A stretch of DNA of 64,000 bases. It comes from Sulfitobacter sp. JL08 (lineage in GTDB: Bacteria > Pseudomonadota > Alphaproteobacteria > Rhodobacterales > Rhodobacteraceae). Both the position numbers and the translations under genes were made by a program. The stretch covers positions 1,240,001 to 1,304,000 of the forward strand of contig NZ_CP025815.1 of the NCBI RefSeq assembly GCF_003352045.1, in the 5' to 3' direction. Positions 38,262 to 46,571 of the stretch are shown piece after piece (position 1 is the first letter of the stretch; the number at the start of each line of letters is the position of its first letter). The notes below the pieces were generated by a model that had not been told where the DNA came from, searched no databases, and saw only the letters and a list, made by a program, of their open reading frames with translations.

Positions 38262-38840
38262 TTGACAGATAAAGTTGCCAGCCTGATCAAACAGATTAGT
38301 GACCTTGAAGACGAGCTTGAGGCTGAGTTTGAACGCCGCAGGGCCGCGTTGAATTTCCGGATCGACCATCATCGCGTGGTTTTTGAACGCGAAATCCAGA
38401 AACAGCACAGGGCTCTCAAGAAAAAACTGATGTCATATGTCGCGGGTGCGCGCCCGATGGTGATACTTACCGCGCCGGTGATTTACGCAATGATCGTGCC
38501 ATTGATGCTGCTGGATGTGTTCGTGACAATGTACCAGACGATCTGTTTCCCTGTTTACAAAATCGAAAAGATCCAGCGGGGCAATTTCGTCACCTTTGAT
38601 CGCAAGCATCTGTCCTATCTGAACGGGTTGGAAAAACTAAATTGCATGTATTGTTCTTACGGAAACGGGGTACTGGCCTATGCGCGCGAAATTGCAGCCA
38701 GTACGGAATTGTACTGGTGCCCGATCAAGCACGCCAGACGGATGCAGGGGCTGCACCGCCACTATCCCGAATTCGCCGAATATGGCGATGCCGAAGGATA
38801 CCAGCGCCGCGTGCAGGCCGCGCGGAACAAATGTTTGTAA
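38262..38840 (+). CDS. Hypothetical membrane-associated protein with CxxC
   Basis: 192 residues from a TTG start preceded by GGAAGGA; no suitable ATG exists upstream. A charged coiled coil (residues 1-55, ISDLEDELEAEFERRR) leads to one long hydrophobic segment (about 65-95, probably one or two helices). A C-terminal domain follows with Cys in NCMYCSYGNG, WCP and the last residues, plus His-rich RRMQGLHRHYPEF. The clustered Cys/His suggest a metal or redox site. Family not recognised. Confidence 0.7.
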   Translation: MTDKVASLIKQISDLEDELEAEFERRRAALNFRIDHHRVVFEREIQKQHRALKKKLMSYVAGARPMVILTAPVIYAMIVPLMLLDVFVTMYQTICFPVYKIEKIQRGNFVTFDRKHLSYLNGLEKLNCMYCSYGNGVLAYAREIAASTELYWCPIKHARRMQGLHRHYPEFAEYGDAEGYQRRVQAARNKCL

Positions 38841-38878
38841 CGCCAGCTTTTGCGTCGGGCGCCGTGTCCCGAAACACG

Positions 38879-39730
38879 TTAATGCGCCAGAAACACAGGC
38901 TGTTCAGTCTGCTGGACAAGAGTGCGGGTGGTGCCGCCAAAAATACCTTCGCGCAGTCGCGAATGGCCGTATCCGCCCATCACGATCAAATCGGCGCCGG
39001 TTTGTCGGGATTGCTCCAGAATGCAATCGCCTATCTCGCGGCCGCCGCTGGGAAGCTGTTGCACCGTAACGTTGCAGCCATGATGCGTAAGCCACTTGGC
39101 AACGTCTGATCCCGGGTTTTCACCATCCTGAAATTCGCTCATCTCCGGATCAAAGACTGCAACGGTAACGGCATCGCTCTGACGCAGGATCGCAAGTGAC
39201 TGATGGACAGCGCGGGCACATTGCAGGCTTGCGTTCCATGCGACAAGCACATGTTTGGGAGCTAGTGCCGCCCCGGCACCACTGTTCAGGATGACGCCAG
39301 TCGGCGACTGGAACAGGATGCCGTGCACAACCTGGCGGTAAAGATCGTCTTTCTTGCGTAGGTCATCCGAGGCAATCGCCAGATCACATAACATCGCCCG
39401 CCGCGCTACCGAACTGGCGGTCAAAGACGGTTCGGAACATACAATCGTGATGTCACCCGACACGTCATGGCGCTTTAACAGCGCTTCAACTGCGTCTGTC
39501 TTTGCATTCAGCGCGTCCTGTTCCGTCCGCGCCTCGTTTTGCCAGTCTTCGGGAATAACTGTGGTGCCATAGGGCGGCGCCCCATAGGAATAAATCGGAA
39601 TTTGAGGCATCTCTCCCACAATCAGGACGGCCACGTGCACAGACTGCACGCGTGCCGCTTCCAGAATTCTGGACAGATCGGCATCGGGGCACTCTTTGCT
39701 GATCGCAAACAGAATTGTGCTGTTTTCCAT
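38879..39730 (-). CDS. Universal stress protein, tandem UspA type
   Basis: 283 residues, two Usp halves. The second half keeps the ATP-binding signature (GGYGHSRLREGIFGGTTRTL). The first is degenerate. AAAGGAAC precedes the ATG. It lies 47 bp after the phasin gene on the same strand and is probably co-transcribed with it from the promoter near 40276. Usp proteins aid survival in stasis, hypoxia or oxidative stress. Confidence 0.88.
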   Translation of the reverse strand: MENSTILFAISKECPDADLSRILEAARVQSVHVAVLIVGEMPQIPIYSYGAPPYGTTVIPEDWQNEARTEQDALNAKTDAVEALLKRHDVSGDITIVCSEPSLTASSVARRAMLCDLAIASDDLRKKDDLYRQVVHGILFQSPTGVILNSGAGAALAPKHVLVAWNASLQCARAVHQSLAILRQSDAVTVAVFDPEMSEFQDGENPGSDVAKWLTHHGCNVTVQQLPSGGREIGDCILEQSRQTGADLIVMGGYGHSRLREGIFGGTTRTLVQQTEQPVFLAH

Positions 39731-39777
39731 TCATTGTTCCTTTGACCAAAGGCGAAACGCCAGGTGCTGTTCCAGTG

Positions 39778-40206
39778 TCAGACAGGTTCTGACTTGCTTG
39801 TTTTGGTAGCTTTCTGTGAAATCTCGGTTGTTTCCTCAATTGCTTCGACTTCGTTGGACACAACCAGCTCGGCGCAGCGCGTCATCAAATCCAGACCTTC
39901 GCGCGCGTCTTCTGCCAGTCGCTCCATCGAATGGGCCTGCCAGTCGGCCAGCGCTTTCATCGCAGCACTTGGATCATTCGCCCCGTCCGTTGCAACGACG
40001 CTGCTGGCTTTCAGCGCGGATTGGGTCGCCTGATGGCGCCGCTTGAACCATGCCTTGGAAAATTTCTGCGCTTCGTCCAGAATCCGATCCTGCGCCTGCC
40101 AGAAATGTTTGGCCTGCGGCCCGAACATCGGGTTTGCAGCCATCATCGAATTGGCGGATTTCATCGCTTCCAGCATCCCGTTCTGTTTCGTATCTGTCTT
40201 TGCCAT
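39778..40206 (-). CDS. Phasin-family-like protein
   Basis: 142 residues from the ATG at 40206, with AAGGA at suitable distance; the longer frame only adds a TTG. All-helical, amphipathic, beginning with a Met/Ala/Asn-rich stretch (MKSANSMMAANPMFG) and continuing FWQAQDRILDEAQKFSKAWFKRR, the style of phasin_2 proteins that coat polyhydroxyalkanoate granules. No PHA synthase is in the window. Paired with UspA. Confidence 0.72.
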   Translation of the reverse strand: MAKTDTKQNGMLEAMKSANSMMAANPMFGPQAKHFWQAQDRILDEAQKFSKAWFKRRHQATQSALKASSVVATDGANDPSAAMKALADWQAHSMERLAEDAREGLDLMTRCAELVVSNEVEAIEETTEISQKATKTSKSEPV

Positions 40207-40275
40207 CAATTCATCCTTTCGTGACGCGTTTCACAAGTTTCAACGCGCAGTCTAGCGGATTGGTTCACTCCGACA

Positions 40276-40289
40276 TTAACAAGGATCAA
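40276..40289. promoter_or_regulatory. FNR-like dyad (TTAA variant) upstream of the phasin-usp unit
   Basis: TTAACAAGGATCAA differs from TTGA-N6-TCAA at one position. On the reverse strand TAGACT (40254-40249) gives a predicted start near 40242, so the dyad is centred about -40.5 relative to the phasin transcript. No -10 is evident at the same distance towards the divergent Crp/Fnr gene. Confidence 0.45.
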
Positions 40290-40411
40290 TTTAGCCACAT
40301 TCAACGGCTGGCACGCAAAAACCCGCCAAGCTCGCCGCCCGGATTGATCAAACGCAATCCCGTCGCGCGTCCATCGCCTAGCATGATTGGATAGCAACTT
40401 GGGGGCGTGGG

Positions 40412-41161
40412 ATGTTGAGAGCCGAAGAACTTGTTCATTTTGACAGATTTCTTGCCACACCGTGCGGCAGCAAGGATGTGCGAAACCTTTTGATGCAACT
40501 GCACCCGCGGCTGCACGAATGTCGCGCCGAAGCCGGTGAAATCATAGCCCATGAAGGAGACACAGGCAGTTTCTTTGTCGTGGTCGTGCAGGGCTGGATT
40601 GCGCTGACCAAAGTGATGGACGGCGGAGAAACTGCCATTTTCGATTTGATGCTGGATGGCGATGCTTCGCTGATTGCGGCAGGGCGCGGCAGCAGATTGC
40701 CCTACAGCGTCGAAGCCCTGAGCGATGTGCGGTTTTTCATGTTCAATGATAAAATGATCGACGGTCCCGAACCCGAGGCCGCGTCTTTGCGCCGCTATAT
40801 GCGTACCGCAAACACTGCCCTTTTGGCGCGCACGTCGGAACTGTTGCTGCGTATCGGGCACGGCAACGCGGAAACCCGCGTCGCCTATGCGCTGATCGAA
40901 CTTTTTCTGAGGCTGGAAGCCATAGGAAGAACCAACGGATTCCAATTTCATATTCCGATGACGCAAAGGCAATTGGGTCAGTTTACCGGCCTTTCGAACG
41001 TGCATGTATGCCGTACGTTGCGGCGGTTCTGCCGCAAAAATCTGGTTAAAACCGAAGGGCGGACAGACATCGAGATCACGGATATCCACAGTATCTGCGC
41101 GCTGGCGGGCGTTGATCTGGACGATCTTCGCGACGAGATTCTGCCGCGCGTGGCCGTATGA
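40412..41161 (+). CDS. Crp/Fnr-family regulator, second paralogue
   Basis: 249 residues. cNMP-type sensor fold (AGEIIAHEGDTGSFFVVVVQG), then helix-turn-helix MTQRQLGQFTGLSNVHVCRTL. The recognition helix has N-V-H-V-C-R in place of the E-x2-S-R of the first paralogue, so it should read a different half-site, conceivably the TTAAC-type dyads nearby. GGGGGCGTGGG precedes the ATG. It is divergent from phasin-usp and convergent with the CBS gene (6 bp apart). Confidence 0.87.
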   Translation: MLRAEELVHFDRFLATPCGSKDVRNLLMQLHPRLHECRAEAGEIIAHEGDTGSFFVVVVQGWIALTKVMDGGETAIFDLMLDGDASLIAAGRGSRLPYSVEALSDVRFFMFNDKMIDGPEPEAASLRRYMRTANTALLARTSELLLRIGHGNAETRVAYALIELFLRLEAIGRTNGFQFHIPMTQRQLGQFTGLSNVHVCRTLRRFCRKNLVKTEGRTDIEITDIHSICALAGVDLDDLRDEILPRVAV

Positions 41162-41167
41162 TATGAC

Positions 41168-41587
41168 CTATCTGAACTCTACGATTTCTCCCAAGGTCTC
41201 ACCGGCGGTTTTTTCGCACACGTCGCGGGCAATATCGCCCAGCGACAAGATGCCAACGATCTGACCATCGTCATCGCACACAATCAGGCGCCGGATCTGG
41301 TAATCCCCCATGATGCCGGCGCCGTGGGAAATGCTGTCATCCGCGCGACAAGTGATAACCGGCTCTGACATAATCTGGCCGACCGACATGTCAGCGCCCA
41401 GCCCGGTCCGGCACATTAGGCGCAGTACAATATCGCGGTCAGTGACAACGCCAACGGGCCGGCGGTTTTCGCAGACCGGTACAAACCCTATGTTTCTGGC
41501 CTGCATAAGCGCTGCAACCGCCTGCGCCGTTGTGTCGGGCGTAATGATGGTAACATCGGATTGCATGATTTGGTGAACATCGCGCAC
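41168..41587 (-). CDS. Two-CBS-domain protein
   Basis: 139 residues, essentially one Bateman pair: MQSDVTIITPDTTAQAVAALM and IMSEPVITCRADDSISHGA, each followed by the typical GVVTDRDI and GILSLGDIA segments. Stand-alone CBS proteins bind adenosine nucleotides and modulate partners. An FNR-like dyad lies 62 bp upstream. Confidence 0.88.
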   Translation of the reverse strand: MRDVHQIMQSDVTIITPDTTAQAVAALMQARNIGFVPVCENRRPVGVVTDRDIVLRLMCRTGLGADMSVGQIMSEPVITCRADDSISHGAGIMGDYQIRRLIVCDDDGQIVGILSLGDIARDVCEKTAGETLGEIVEFR

Positions 41588-42013
41588 TGAACACTCCTCT
41601 TGTTGATGCGGATGGCTGCGAAATTAGCGGGATTGGTGATGTTGGAAATTAACCGCGGTCAATGACGCCGGGTCTGGTGCCGTATTCACTACAAGGGTGG
41701 CCCGGTGATTTGCCTTGATCCGTCACTGTCCCCCGCGATCTTGCATCTTATTGGGCCGCGCTTTCAAACGGACCGGGTAGAAAACTGGTCCAGATAGCCG
41801 TGGGCGAGATGTGGCAGACCGCTTCGCGGCAAGCCGCGCCGGGCGCATGGCCGGTGTTGGCCGTCTTTCGGATGCCACGGAGATCCTGAACCTTCAGGCG
41901 GGCAGTGTCGTTGTGAGCTCATCCCGGTAAAGTCAGGGTTTCTAAAACAGTTTGGTCTGCATAGTGCGGGCGCTTGTTCGCAGATTGGACCGTATCTTGT
42001 TTCTTGGATCGGG
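41588..42013. other. 426-bp stretch without a convincing gene
   Basis: Holds the promoter side of the CBS gene, including the dyad at 41649. Also a 14-bp palindrome, CCTGAA-CC-TTCAGG (41885-41898). No open frame with a ribosome site and coding-like composition was found, and no RNA gene is recognisable. Confidence 0.5.
41649..41662. promoter_or_regulatory. FNR-like dyad (TTAAC variant) upstream of the CBS gene
   Basis: TTAACCGCGGTCAA; read on the CBS strand it is TTGACCGCGGTTAA. A weak -10 (GCTAAT, 41628-41623) predicts a start near 41616, again about 40 bp from the dyad centre. Confidence 0.45.
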
Positions 42014-42301
42014 CTAGTACAAGCCCGTTATGTCGCCATTGCATCGCTGGATATCGACAAGGTACCGGTCATCAATCATCCCGAGTGCCGTGTCATCCTG
42101 CAGCATGGTATTCGAATGTGCTTGGGAAAGGCCGTAGGACATGCGCAAAGCGGCCACTGTCTGGGTGGACATCTGGTGATAGCGACCGATATCCAGATCG
42201 TTCAGGCCAAGGTCGATCAGGCTGCTGAGTGTCTTTCGTGCATCCGGTCCCAACCTTGTCCGAGCGGTGGCGATGTCAGACGCGATATTGTTAAACTTCA
42301 T
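42014..42301 (-). CDS. Small helix-turn-helix-like protein, unknown function
   Basis: 95 residues from the ATG with an exceptionally strong ribosome site (GGAGGGGAGGAT). The middle (LIDLGLNDLDIGRYHQMSTQTVAALRM) looks like a helix-turn-helix: a short helix, turn, then a Thr/Gln-rich recognition-like helix. The N-terminus is polar and basic. I do not recognise a family; a small DNA-binding protein is a reasonable guess. Confidence 0.6.
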   Translation of the reverse strand: MKFNNIASDIATARTRLGPDARKTLSSLIDLGLNDLDIGRYHQMSTQTVAALRMSYGLSQAHSNTMLQDDTALGMIDDRYLVDIQRCNGDITGLY

Positions 42302-42440
42302 GTCTATCCTCCCCTCCTGTTGCGGCATTGGCTACCTGGCGCGCGTTAGGCATTTCTTGCCATATTCATCGGGCGACACGTTGACCGGTGCCAATCGAAC
42401 CGAACGCGCGCGTTTCATCGACATATTCCAGCCAATTGCC

Positions 42441-42454
42441 TTAACGCGGGTTAA
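42441..42454. promoter_or_regulatory. FNR-like dyad (TTAAC variant) upstream of the glycine-rich membrane gene
   Basis: TTAACGCGGGTTAA has perfect 5-bp arms (TTAAC/GTTAA). GATATC at 42475-42480 could be a weak -10, placing the dyad near -40. The gene starts at 42535. Confidence 0.4.
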
Positions 42455-42534
42455 TGCTGGCCGGTTCCAGCCCCGATATCCAAAGAAAAGGGTCAGCAAG
42501 ATGGCCCGGTTTCGGGCGGACAGGAGGAAGATGA

Positions 42535-43098
42535 TTGGCAGACACTCACACCACTGTCATCAAAATTCCGGAAGCGGTTGGCGTCTTTGACAGTTTTGAA
42601 GCGCTTCAGGGGGCTGTCTATGATCTGCGCATGGCGGGGTTCAGCCGCTATGATCTTAGCATGTTGGGACGCCAGGACGATCTGGAAGAAAAACTTGGCC
42701 GGCGCTACTGGCGTACCACTGAACTTGAAGATGATCCGAATGCGCCGCGCTCTGCTTTCGTTTCGGAAGAGGCGATCGGCGAACTGGAAGGCGCGATTGC
42801 GGGCGGTGTTTTCTTTATTCCGTCCTATGTCGCGTTGGCAGCCATGGCCGCAGCAGGCGCAACTACAATGGCCACGATGGCCGTCTTTGGCATCGTTGGC
42901 GTGCCGGCACTGGTGATTGGCGCATTACTTGCGCGCAGGGTGGGAAAAAAGCACAGGGATCATTACGCCAGTCAGGTCGAACATGGCGGCATATTGCTTT
43001 GGGTACGTGTCAAGGATGCCGAAAAGGAACGCCTCGCGCGTGATATCCTCAAGGGGCATTCGGGGCGCGATGTGTATGTGCATGATTGGTCAACTTAA
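42535..43098 (+). CDS. Glycine/alanine-rich membrane protein, stress-related (hypothetical)
   Basis: 187 residues from a TTG start; AGGAGGAAG sits right before it. The ATG four bases upstream is in another frame that stops after 19 codons. An N-terminal soluble part (VGVFDSFEALQGAVYDLRMAGF) resembles the ferredoxin-like start of general-stress-protein-17M-like proteins. A Gly/Ala-rich double-helix membrane hairpin follows (about 83-125), then a soluble tail (GGILLWVRVKDAEKERLARDIL). Function unknown. Confidence 0.75.
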   Translation: MADTHTTVIKIPEAVGVFDSFEALQGAVYDLRMAGFSRYDLSMLGRQDDLEEKLGRRYWRTTELEDDPNAPRSAFVSEEAIGELEGAIAGGVFFIPSYVALAAMAAAGATTMATMAVFGIVGVPALVIGALLARRVGKKHRDHYASQVEHGGILLWVRVKDAEKERLARDILKGHSGRDVYVHDWST

Positions 43099-43135
43099 GA
43101 CAGGTCTGCACGCAAACACAAAAAAGAAAAAACAG

Positions 43136-43291
43136 ATGACGATACGTTCTTTAACTTTGCGTCTTCTGGCTTTACTTGCGAATACCGGAGGCACCTGGCC
43201 AGATCAGTATCCGATTACCGGAAAGGAATGTGGCGCCGATGATCCTGTCGCCACGCTCGACTCAAGAGACTGCCTGCCGCCAGCGGTGTAA
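43136..43291 (+). CDS. Possible 51-residue small protein with two cysteines
   Basis: An ATG 37 bp after the preceding stop opens a 51-residue frame: a hydrophobic basic start (MTIRSLTLRLLALLANTGG), then a polar C-terminus with ITGKECGADDP and DSRDCLPPAV. Two Cys in an acidic, Pro-ended tail after a signal-like start suggest an exported peptide. The ribosome site is weak (A-rich only), so this is tentative. Confidence 0.35.
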   Translation: MTIRSLTLRLLALLANTGGTWPDQYPITGKECGADDPVATLDSRDCLPPAV

Positions 43292-43546
43292 ACCCTTTGC
43301 GTTGCGCGTAATCACAAGGGATCGTGCGCGCAGTGATCTTGCGAAAACAGGGAGGCGCACCCATTCCCGCGGCTTCGCCTGAACCTTCTGATACCCTTAC
43401 AGACCGGCACGATCCTATTGGGCATTTGCAGCGGTTTGCCTGCCACGACACATACGGCTTTTCCGACAAAGGGTATTGCAGGCAGCAGATGGCTGGCGCA
43501 TTCAGAGCCCGGCAAAGCCAGGGGCAGTCAGCAACCGGAGGGGATC
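43292..43546. other. Intergenic stretch before the three-domain fusion gene
   Basis: 255 bp with no convincing gene. The open frame that runs through it into the next gene lacks a ribosome site. GGAGGGGATC just before 43547 marks the likely translation start of the fusion protein. Confidence 0.5.
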
Positions 43547-46500
43547 ATGGCAGAGATTTGGGCAAAGGCGCTGGAAGATCTTTGGGGTATCAAAGCGCAC
43601 CTGTCGCGTCTGGACGGGGAATATGATCTTAACTACCGCGCCGTGACGGCAGAGGGATCAGCCTTTATCGTCAAGGTAATGCGGGCGGATTGCGACCCTG
43701 CGATGGTCGATTTACAGGTGGCAGCGCTGGGTCACGTGGCGCAGCATACACCCGAAATTCCGATGCCGCGCGTGGTGACGGCGCTGGACGGGGCAGACAC
43801 ACTTGTCGTGCGCGACACGGACGGCAAGGACCGTCTGGTGTGGGTACAGACGGCTTTGCCCGGAGGCTGCTACGCGGCGTTCAAGCCACATTCCGATACT
43901 TTGATTCACGCGCTGGGGCGTCAGACAGGGCGGCTTGCCGCGACGCTGGAAAGTTTTGAACACGATGCCCTTGCACGTGATTTCAAATGGAACCTGACCC
44001 GGTCAGACTGGATCGCGGATCAGCTGGACGTGATCGCCAACCCTGATCGCCGCGCCATGCTTGAGCAGATTTGCGGCGCGTTTGCCGCGATTAAGTCCGC
44101 TTTGGGCCAGCTTGCCGTGCAGGCGGTTCACAATGATCTTAACGATTACAACATCCTTGTGGACCTGGACGGATCTGTGCCGGTGGTATCGGGATTGATA
44201 GATCTGGGTGATATGTGTGCTGCCCCGCGCATCTGTGATCTGGCCATCGCTGCGGCATACGTAGTGTTGGACCATCCCGCGCCGGAACGCGCCGTGACGG
44301 CCCTGATTGCAGGCTATCACGCTGAAAACCCGCTGACCGGAGTGGAAATTGATATGGTGTGGCCGTTGCTGCGCATGCGGTTGGCCAAAAGTGTGGTGAA
44401 TTCGACATTGATGGCGCGGGAAACACCCGATGATCCCTATGTCACGATCTCGCAAGCTCCGGCGTGGCGGTTTCTTGAACAGCCGGAAATAGAGCCCGAA
44501 TTGCTGCGCTGCCGGTTGCGCAGCGCCTGCGGATTGCCGGTTGATGATGCGGCGGCGCGTACGGCCGCATGGCTGGCCAAGGCGCGCGGCAGCTTTGCCG
44601 ATGTGATCGGTGTGTCGCTTTACGATGCGCCGATGGGCGCGCTGTCGGTCGAGGCATCGGCAACCCCGCGCAATCCCTTTGATCTGGCCCACGCCGAAGC
44701 AGCCGCCATCGGCAGCGAGACATTCGGCCCCGATGATATCTGGCTGGGCTATTACGCAGAGCCGCGCCTGATCTATACGGCCCCTGTATTTCGCCAGGGA
44801 AAATGGAAGGCATCGGACCGCCGGACAGTGCATCTTGGCGTTGACGTATTTGCGGCTGCGGGAACAGACGTACATGCCCCGATGGCAGGCACGGTGGCCT
44901 TTACCGAAAACCGCACCGGTGAACTGGATTATGGTGGCATGGTGATCCTGCAACATACCACCCCCGATGGGGATGTGTTCCATACGCTTTATGGCCATCT
45001 TGATCCCGACAGTTGCGCTGGTCTGCGCGTGGGCCAAACGATCGACAAAGGCGCGGTTTTCGCGCGGCTGGGCGCGGCAGATTGCAACGGTGGCTGGGTG
45101 CCGCATCTGCATTTTCAGCTGGCGTTATCGCTGGCGGGCATGGGAACGGACTGGCCCGGTGTGGCCAATCCGGATGAAATGGCGCTTTGGGGCGCGATCT
45201 GTCCGAACCCAGCGGCACTGCTGAACCTTGAGGATGCGCATGTTGCCCATACTCCGACCGACAAGGCCCATGTCCGCGAAATGCGGGCCCGGCATTTCGG
45301 CGGCAACCTGAAGCTAAGCTACAGCGATCCCGTGATGATGCTGCGGGGCTGGAAACACCATCTTTTTGATGAATGGGGCCGGCCCTATCTGGATGCCTAC
45401 AACAACGTCCCGCATGTCGGACACGCACACCCGCGTATTCAGGCGGTGGTCGCGGACCAGCTGCTGCGGATGAATTCCAACACCCGCTATTTGCATCCCG
45501 CGCAGGCGGCTTTTGCGGATAAACTGTTGTCGAAACTGCCGCCGGAATTGTCGGTTTGCTGGTTTGTCAATTCGGGAAGCGAAGCCAACGAGCTGGCCTT
45601 GCGTCTGGCGCGTGCGGCAACCGGGGGGCGGGCGATGATCACGCCGGATCACGGCTATCACGGCAATACCACCGGTGCGATTGACCTATCCGCCTACAAA
45701 TTCAACGCGCCGGGCGGCATTGGCCAGCCTGATTGGGTCGAACTGGTTGATATCCCCGATGACTATCGCGGGGCGTTCCGGCGCGATGATCCCAAGCGCG
45801 GTTTGCGATTTGCCGCACAGGTAGATGCCGCACTGGATCGGATGGGCGGCAAGGGGCACAAACTGGCAGGGTTCATTGCCGAAACATTTCCGTCCGTTGG
45901 CGGCCAGATTATTCCGCCCCCCGGCTACCTGCAGGGCGTTTATGAACGGATCCGCGCTGCAGGGGGGGTCTGCATCGCAGACGAGGTGCAGACCGGACTG
46001 GGGCGGCTGGGTTCACATTATTTTGCGTTTCAGGCGCAGGACGTTTTGCCTGATATGGTGGTGCTGGGCAAACCGATCGGAAACGGCCATCCTATCGGTG
46101 TGGTCGTCAGCACGCCCGAAATTGCCGCCGCTTTTGCCCGGGGCCCCGAGTTCTTTTCGACATTCGGCGGCTCTACCCTGTCCTGCCGGGTCGGCAAGAC
46201 CGTGCTGGATATCGTCGATAAAGAAGGGCTGATGCAGAACGCAGAGACGATGGGGCGCCGTTTGATGGACGGGCTGCGCGATCTGGCCGGACAGTTTCCG
46301 TTGATCGGGGATGTCCGTGGAATGGGCCTGTTCGTCGGAGTGGAACTGGTGCGGGACCGCACCAGCCGCGCACCCGCGACACAGGCAACGTCTTACATCC
46401 TGAACCGGATGCGTGAAGAACGCATTCTGATGGGACGCGAAGGCCCCGACGACAACATCCTTAAAATCCGCCCGCCCCTGACGATCGATGCAGAGGGTAT

Positions 46501-46558
46501 CGACATGGTGCTTGACCGGTTGGGCGCGGTTCTGGCGGAAACCGGCAGCGCGCCGTAG
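43547..46558 (+). CDS. Three-domain fusion: APH-type kinase, M23 peptidase, class III aminotransferase
   Basis: 1003 residues from the ATG at 43547 (GGAGGGG). Residues 1-340: aminoglycoside-phosphotransferase-type kinase with catalytic Asp197 and Asn202 in VHNDLNDYNILVD. About 400-540: M23 metallopeptidase fold with H429-x3-D433 (HLGVDVF), LYGHLD, and H520-x-H522 (PHLHFQL), so the zinc site looks complete. About 580-1003: PLP class III enzyme with NSGSEANELA, DEVQTGLGR and Lys842 in LGKPIGNG. Kinase and aminotransferase halves resemble the hydroxylysine kinase / phospholyase pair (phosphorylation then PLP-dependent loss of phosphate and ammonia). The M23 insert is unexplained. Substrate inferred only. 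Confidence 0.88.
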   Translation: MAEIWAKALEDLWGIKAHLSRLDGEYDLNYRAVTAEGSAFIVKVMRADCDPAMVDLQVAALGHVAQHTPEIPMPRVVTALDGADTLVVRDTDGKDRLVWVQTALPGGCYAAFKPHSDTLIHALGRQTGRLAATLESFEHDALARDFKWNLTRSDWIADQLDVIANPDRRAMLEQICGAFAAIKSALGQLAVQAVHNDLNDYNILVDLDGSVPVVSGLIDLGDMCAAPRICDLAIAAAYVVLDHPAPERAVTALIAGYHAENPLTGVEIDMVWPLLRMRLAKSVVNSTLMARETPDDPYVTISQAPAWRFLEQPEIEPELLRCRLRSACGLPVDDAAARTAAWLAKARGSFADVIGVSLYDAPMGALSVEASATPRNPFDLAHAEAAAIGSETFGPDDIWLGYYAEPRLIYTAPVFRQGKWKASDRRTVHLGVDVFAAAGTDVHAPMAGTVAFTENRTGELDYGGMVILQHTTPDGDVFHTLYGHLDPDSCAGLRVGQTIDKGAVFARLGAADCNGGWVPHLHFQLALSLAGMGTDWPGVANPDEMALWGAICPNPAALLNLEDAHVAHTPTDKAHVREMRARHFGGNLKLSYSDPVMMLRGWKHHLFDEWGRPYLDAYNNVPHVGHAHPRIQAVVADQLLRMNSNTRYLHPAQAAFADKLLSKLPPELSVCWFVNSGSEANELALRLARAATGGRAMITPDHGYHGNTTGAIDLSAYKFNAPGGIGQPDWVELVDIPDDYRGAFRRDDPKRGLRFAAQVDAALDRMGGKGHKLAGFIAETFPSVGGQIIPPPGYLQGVYERIRAAGGVCIADEVQTGLGRLGSHYFAFQAQDVLPDMVVLGKPIGNGHPIGVVVSTPEIAAAFARGPEFFSTFGGSTLSCRVGKTVLDIVDKEGLMQNAETMGRRLMDGLRDLAGQFPLIGDVRGMGLFVGVELVRDRTSRAPATQATSYILNRMREERILMGREGPDDNILKIRPPLTIDAEGIDMVLDRLGAVLAETGSAP

Positions 46559-46571
46559 GGGCGGTATCCGG

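Noticed and set aside
41885-41898. Palindrome CCTGAA-CC-TTCAGG in the gene-free stretch
   Set aside because: No T-run, no adjacent gene start and no second copy; not enough to call a terminator or operator.
42381-42394. TTGACCGGTGCCAA as a further FNR-like site
   Set aside because: One half-site is mismatched, and no -10 lies at the right distance towards either flanking gene.
42531-42590. ATG start four bases before the TTG start of the stress membrane gene
   Set aside because: That frame stops after 19 codons; the TTG frame continues into a sensible 187-residue protein.
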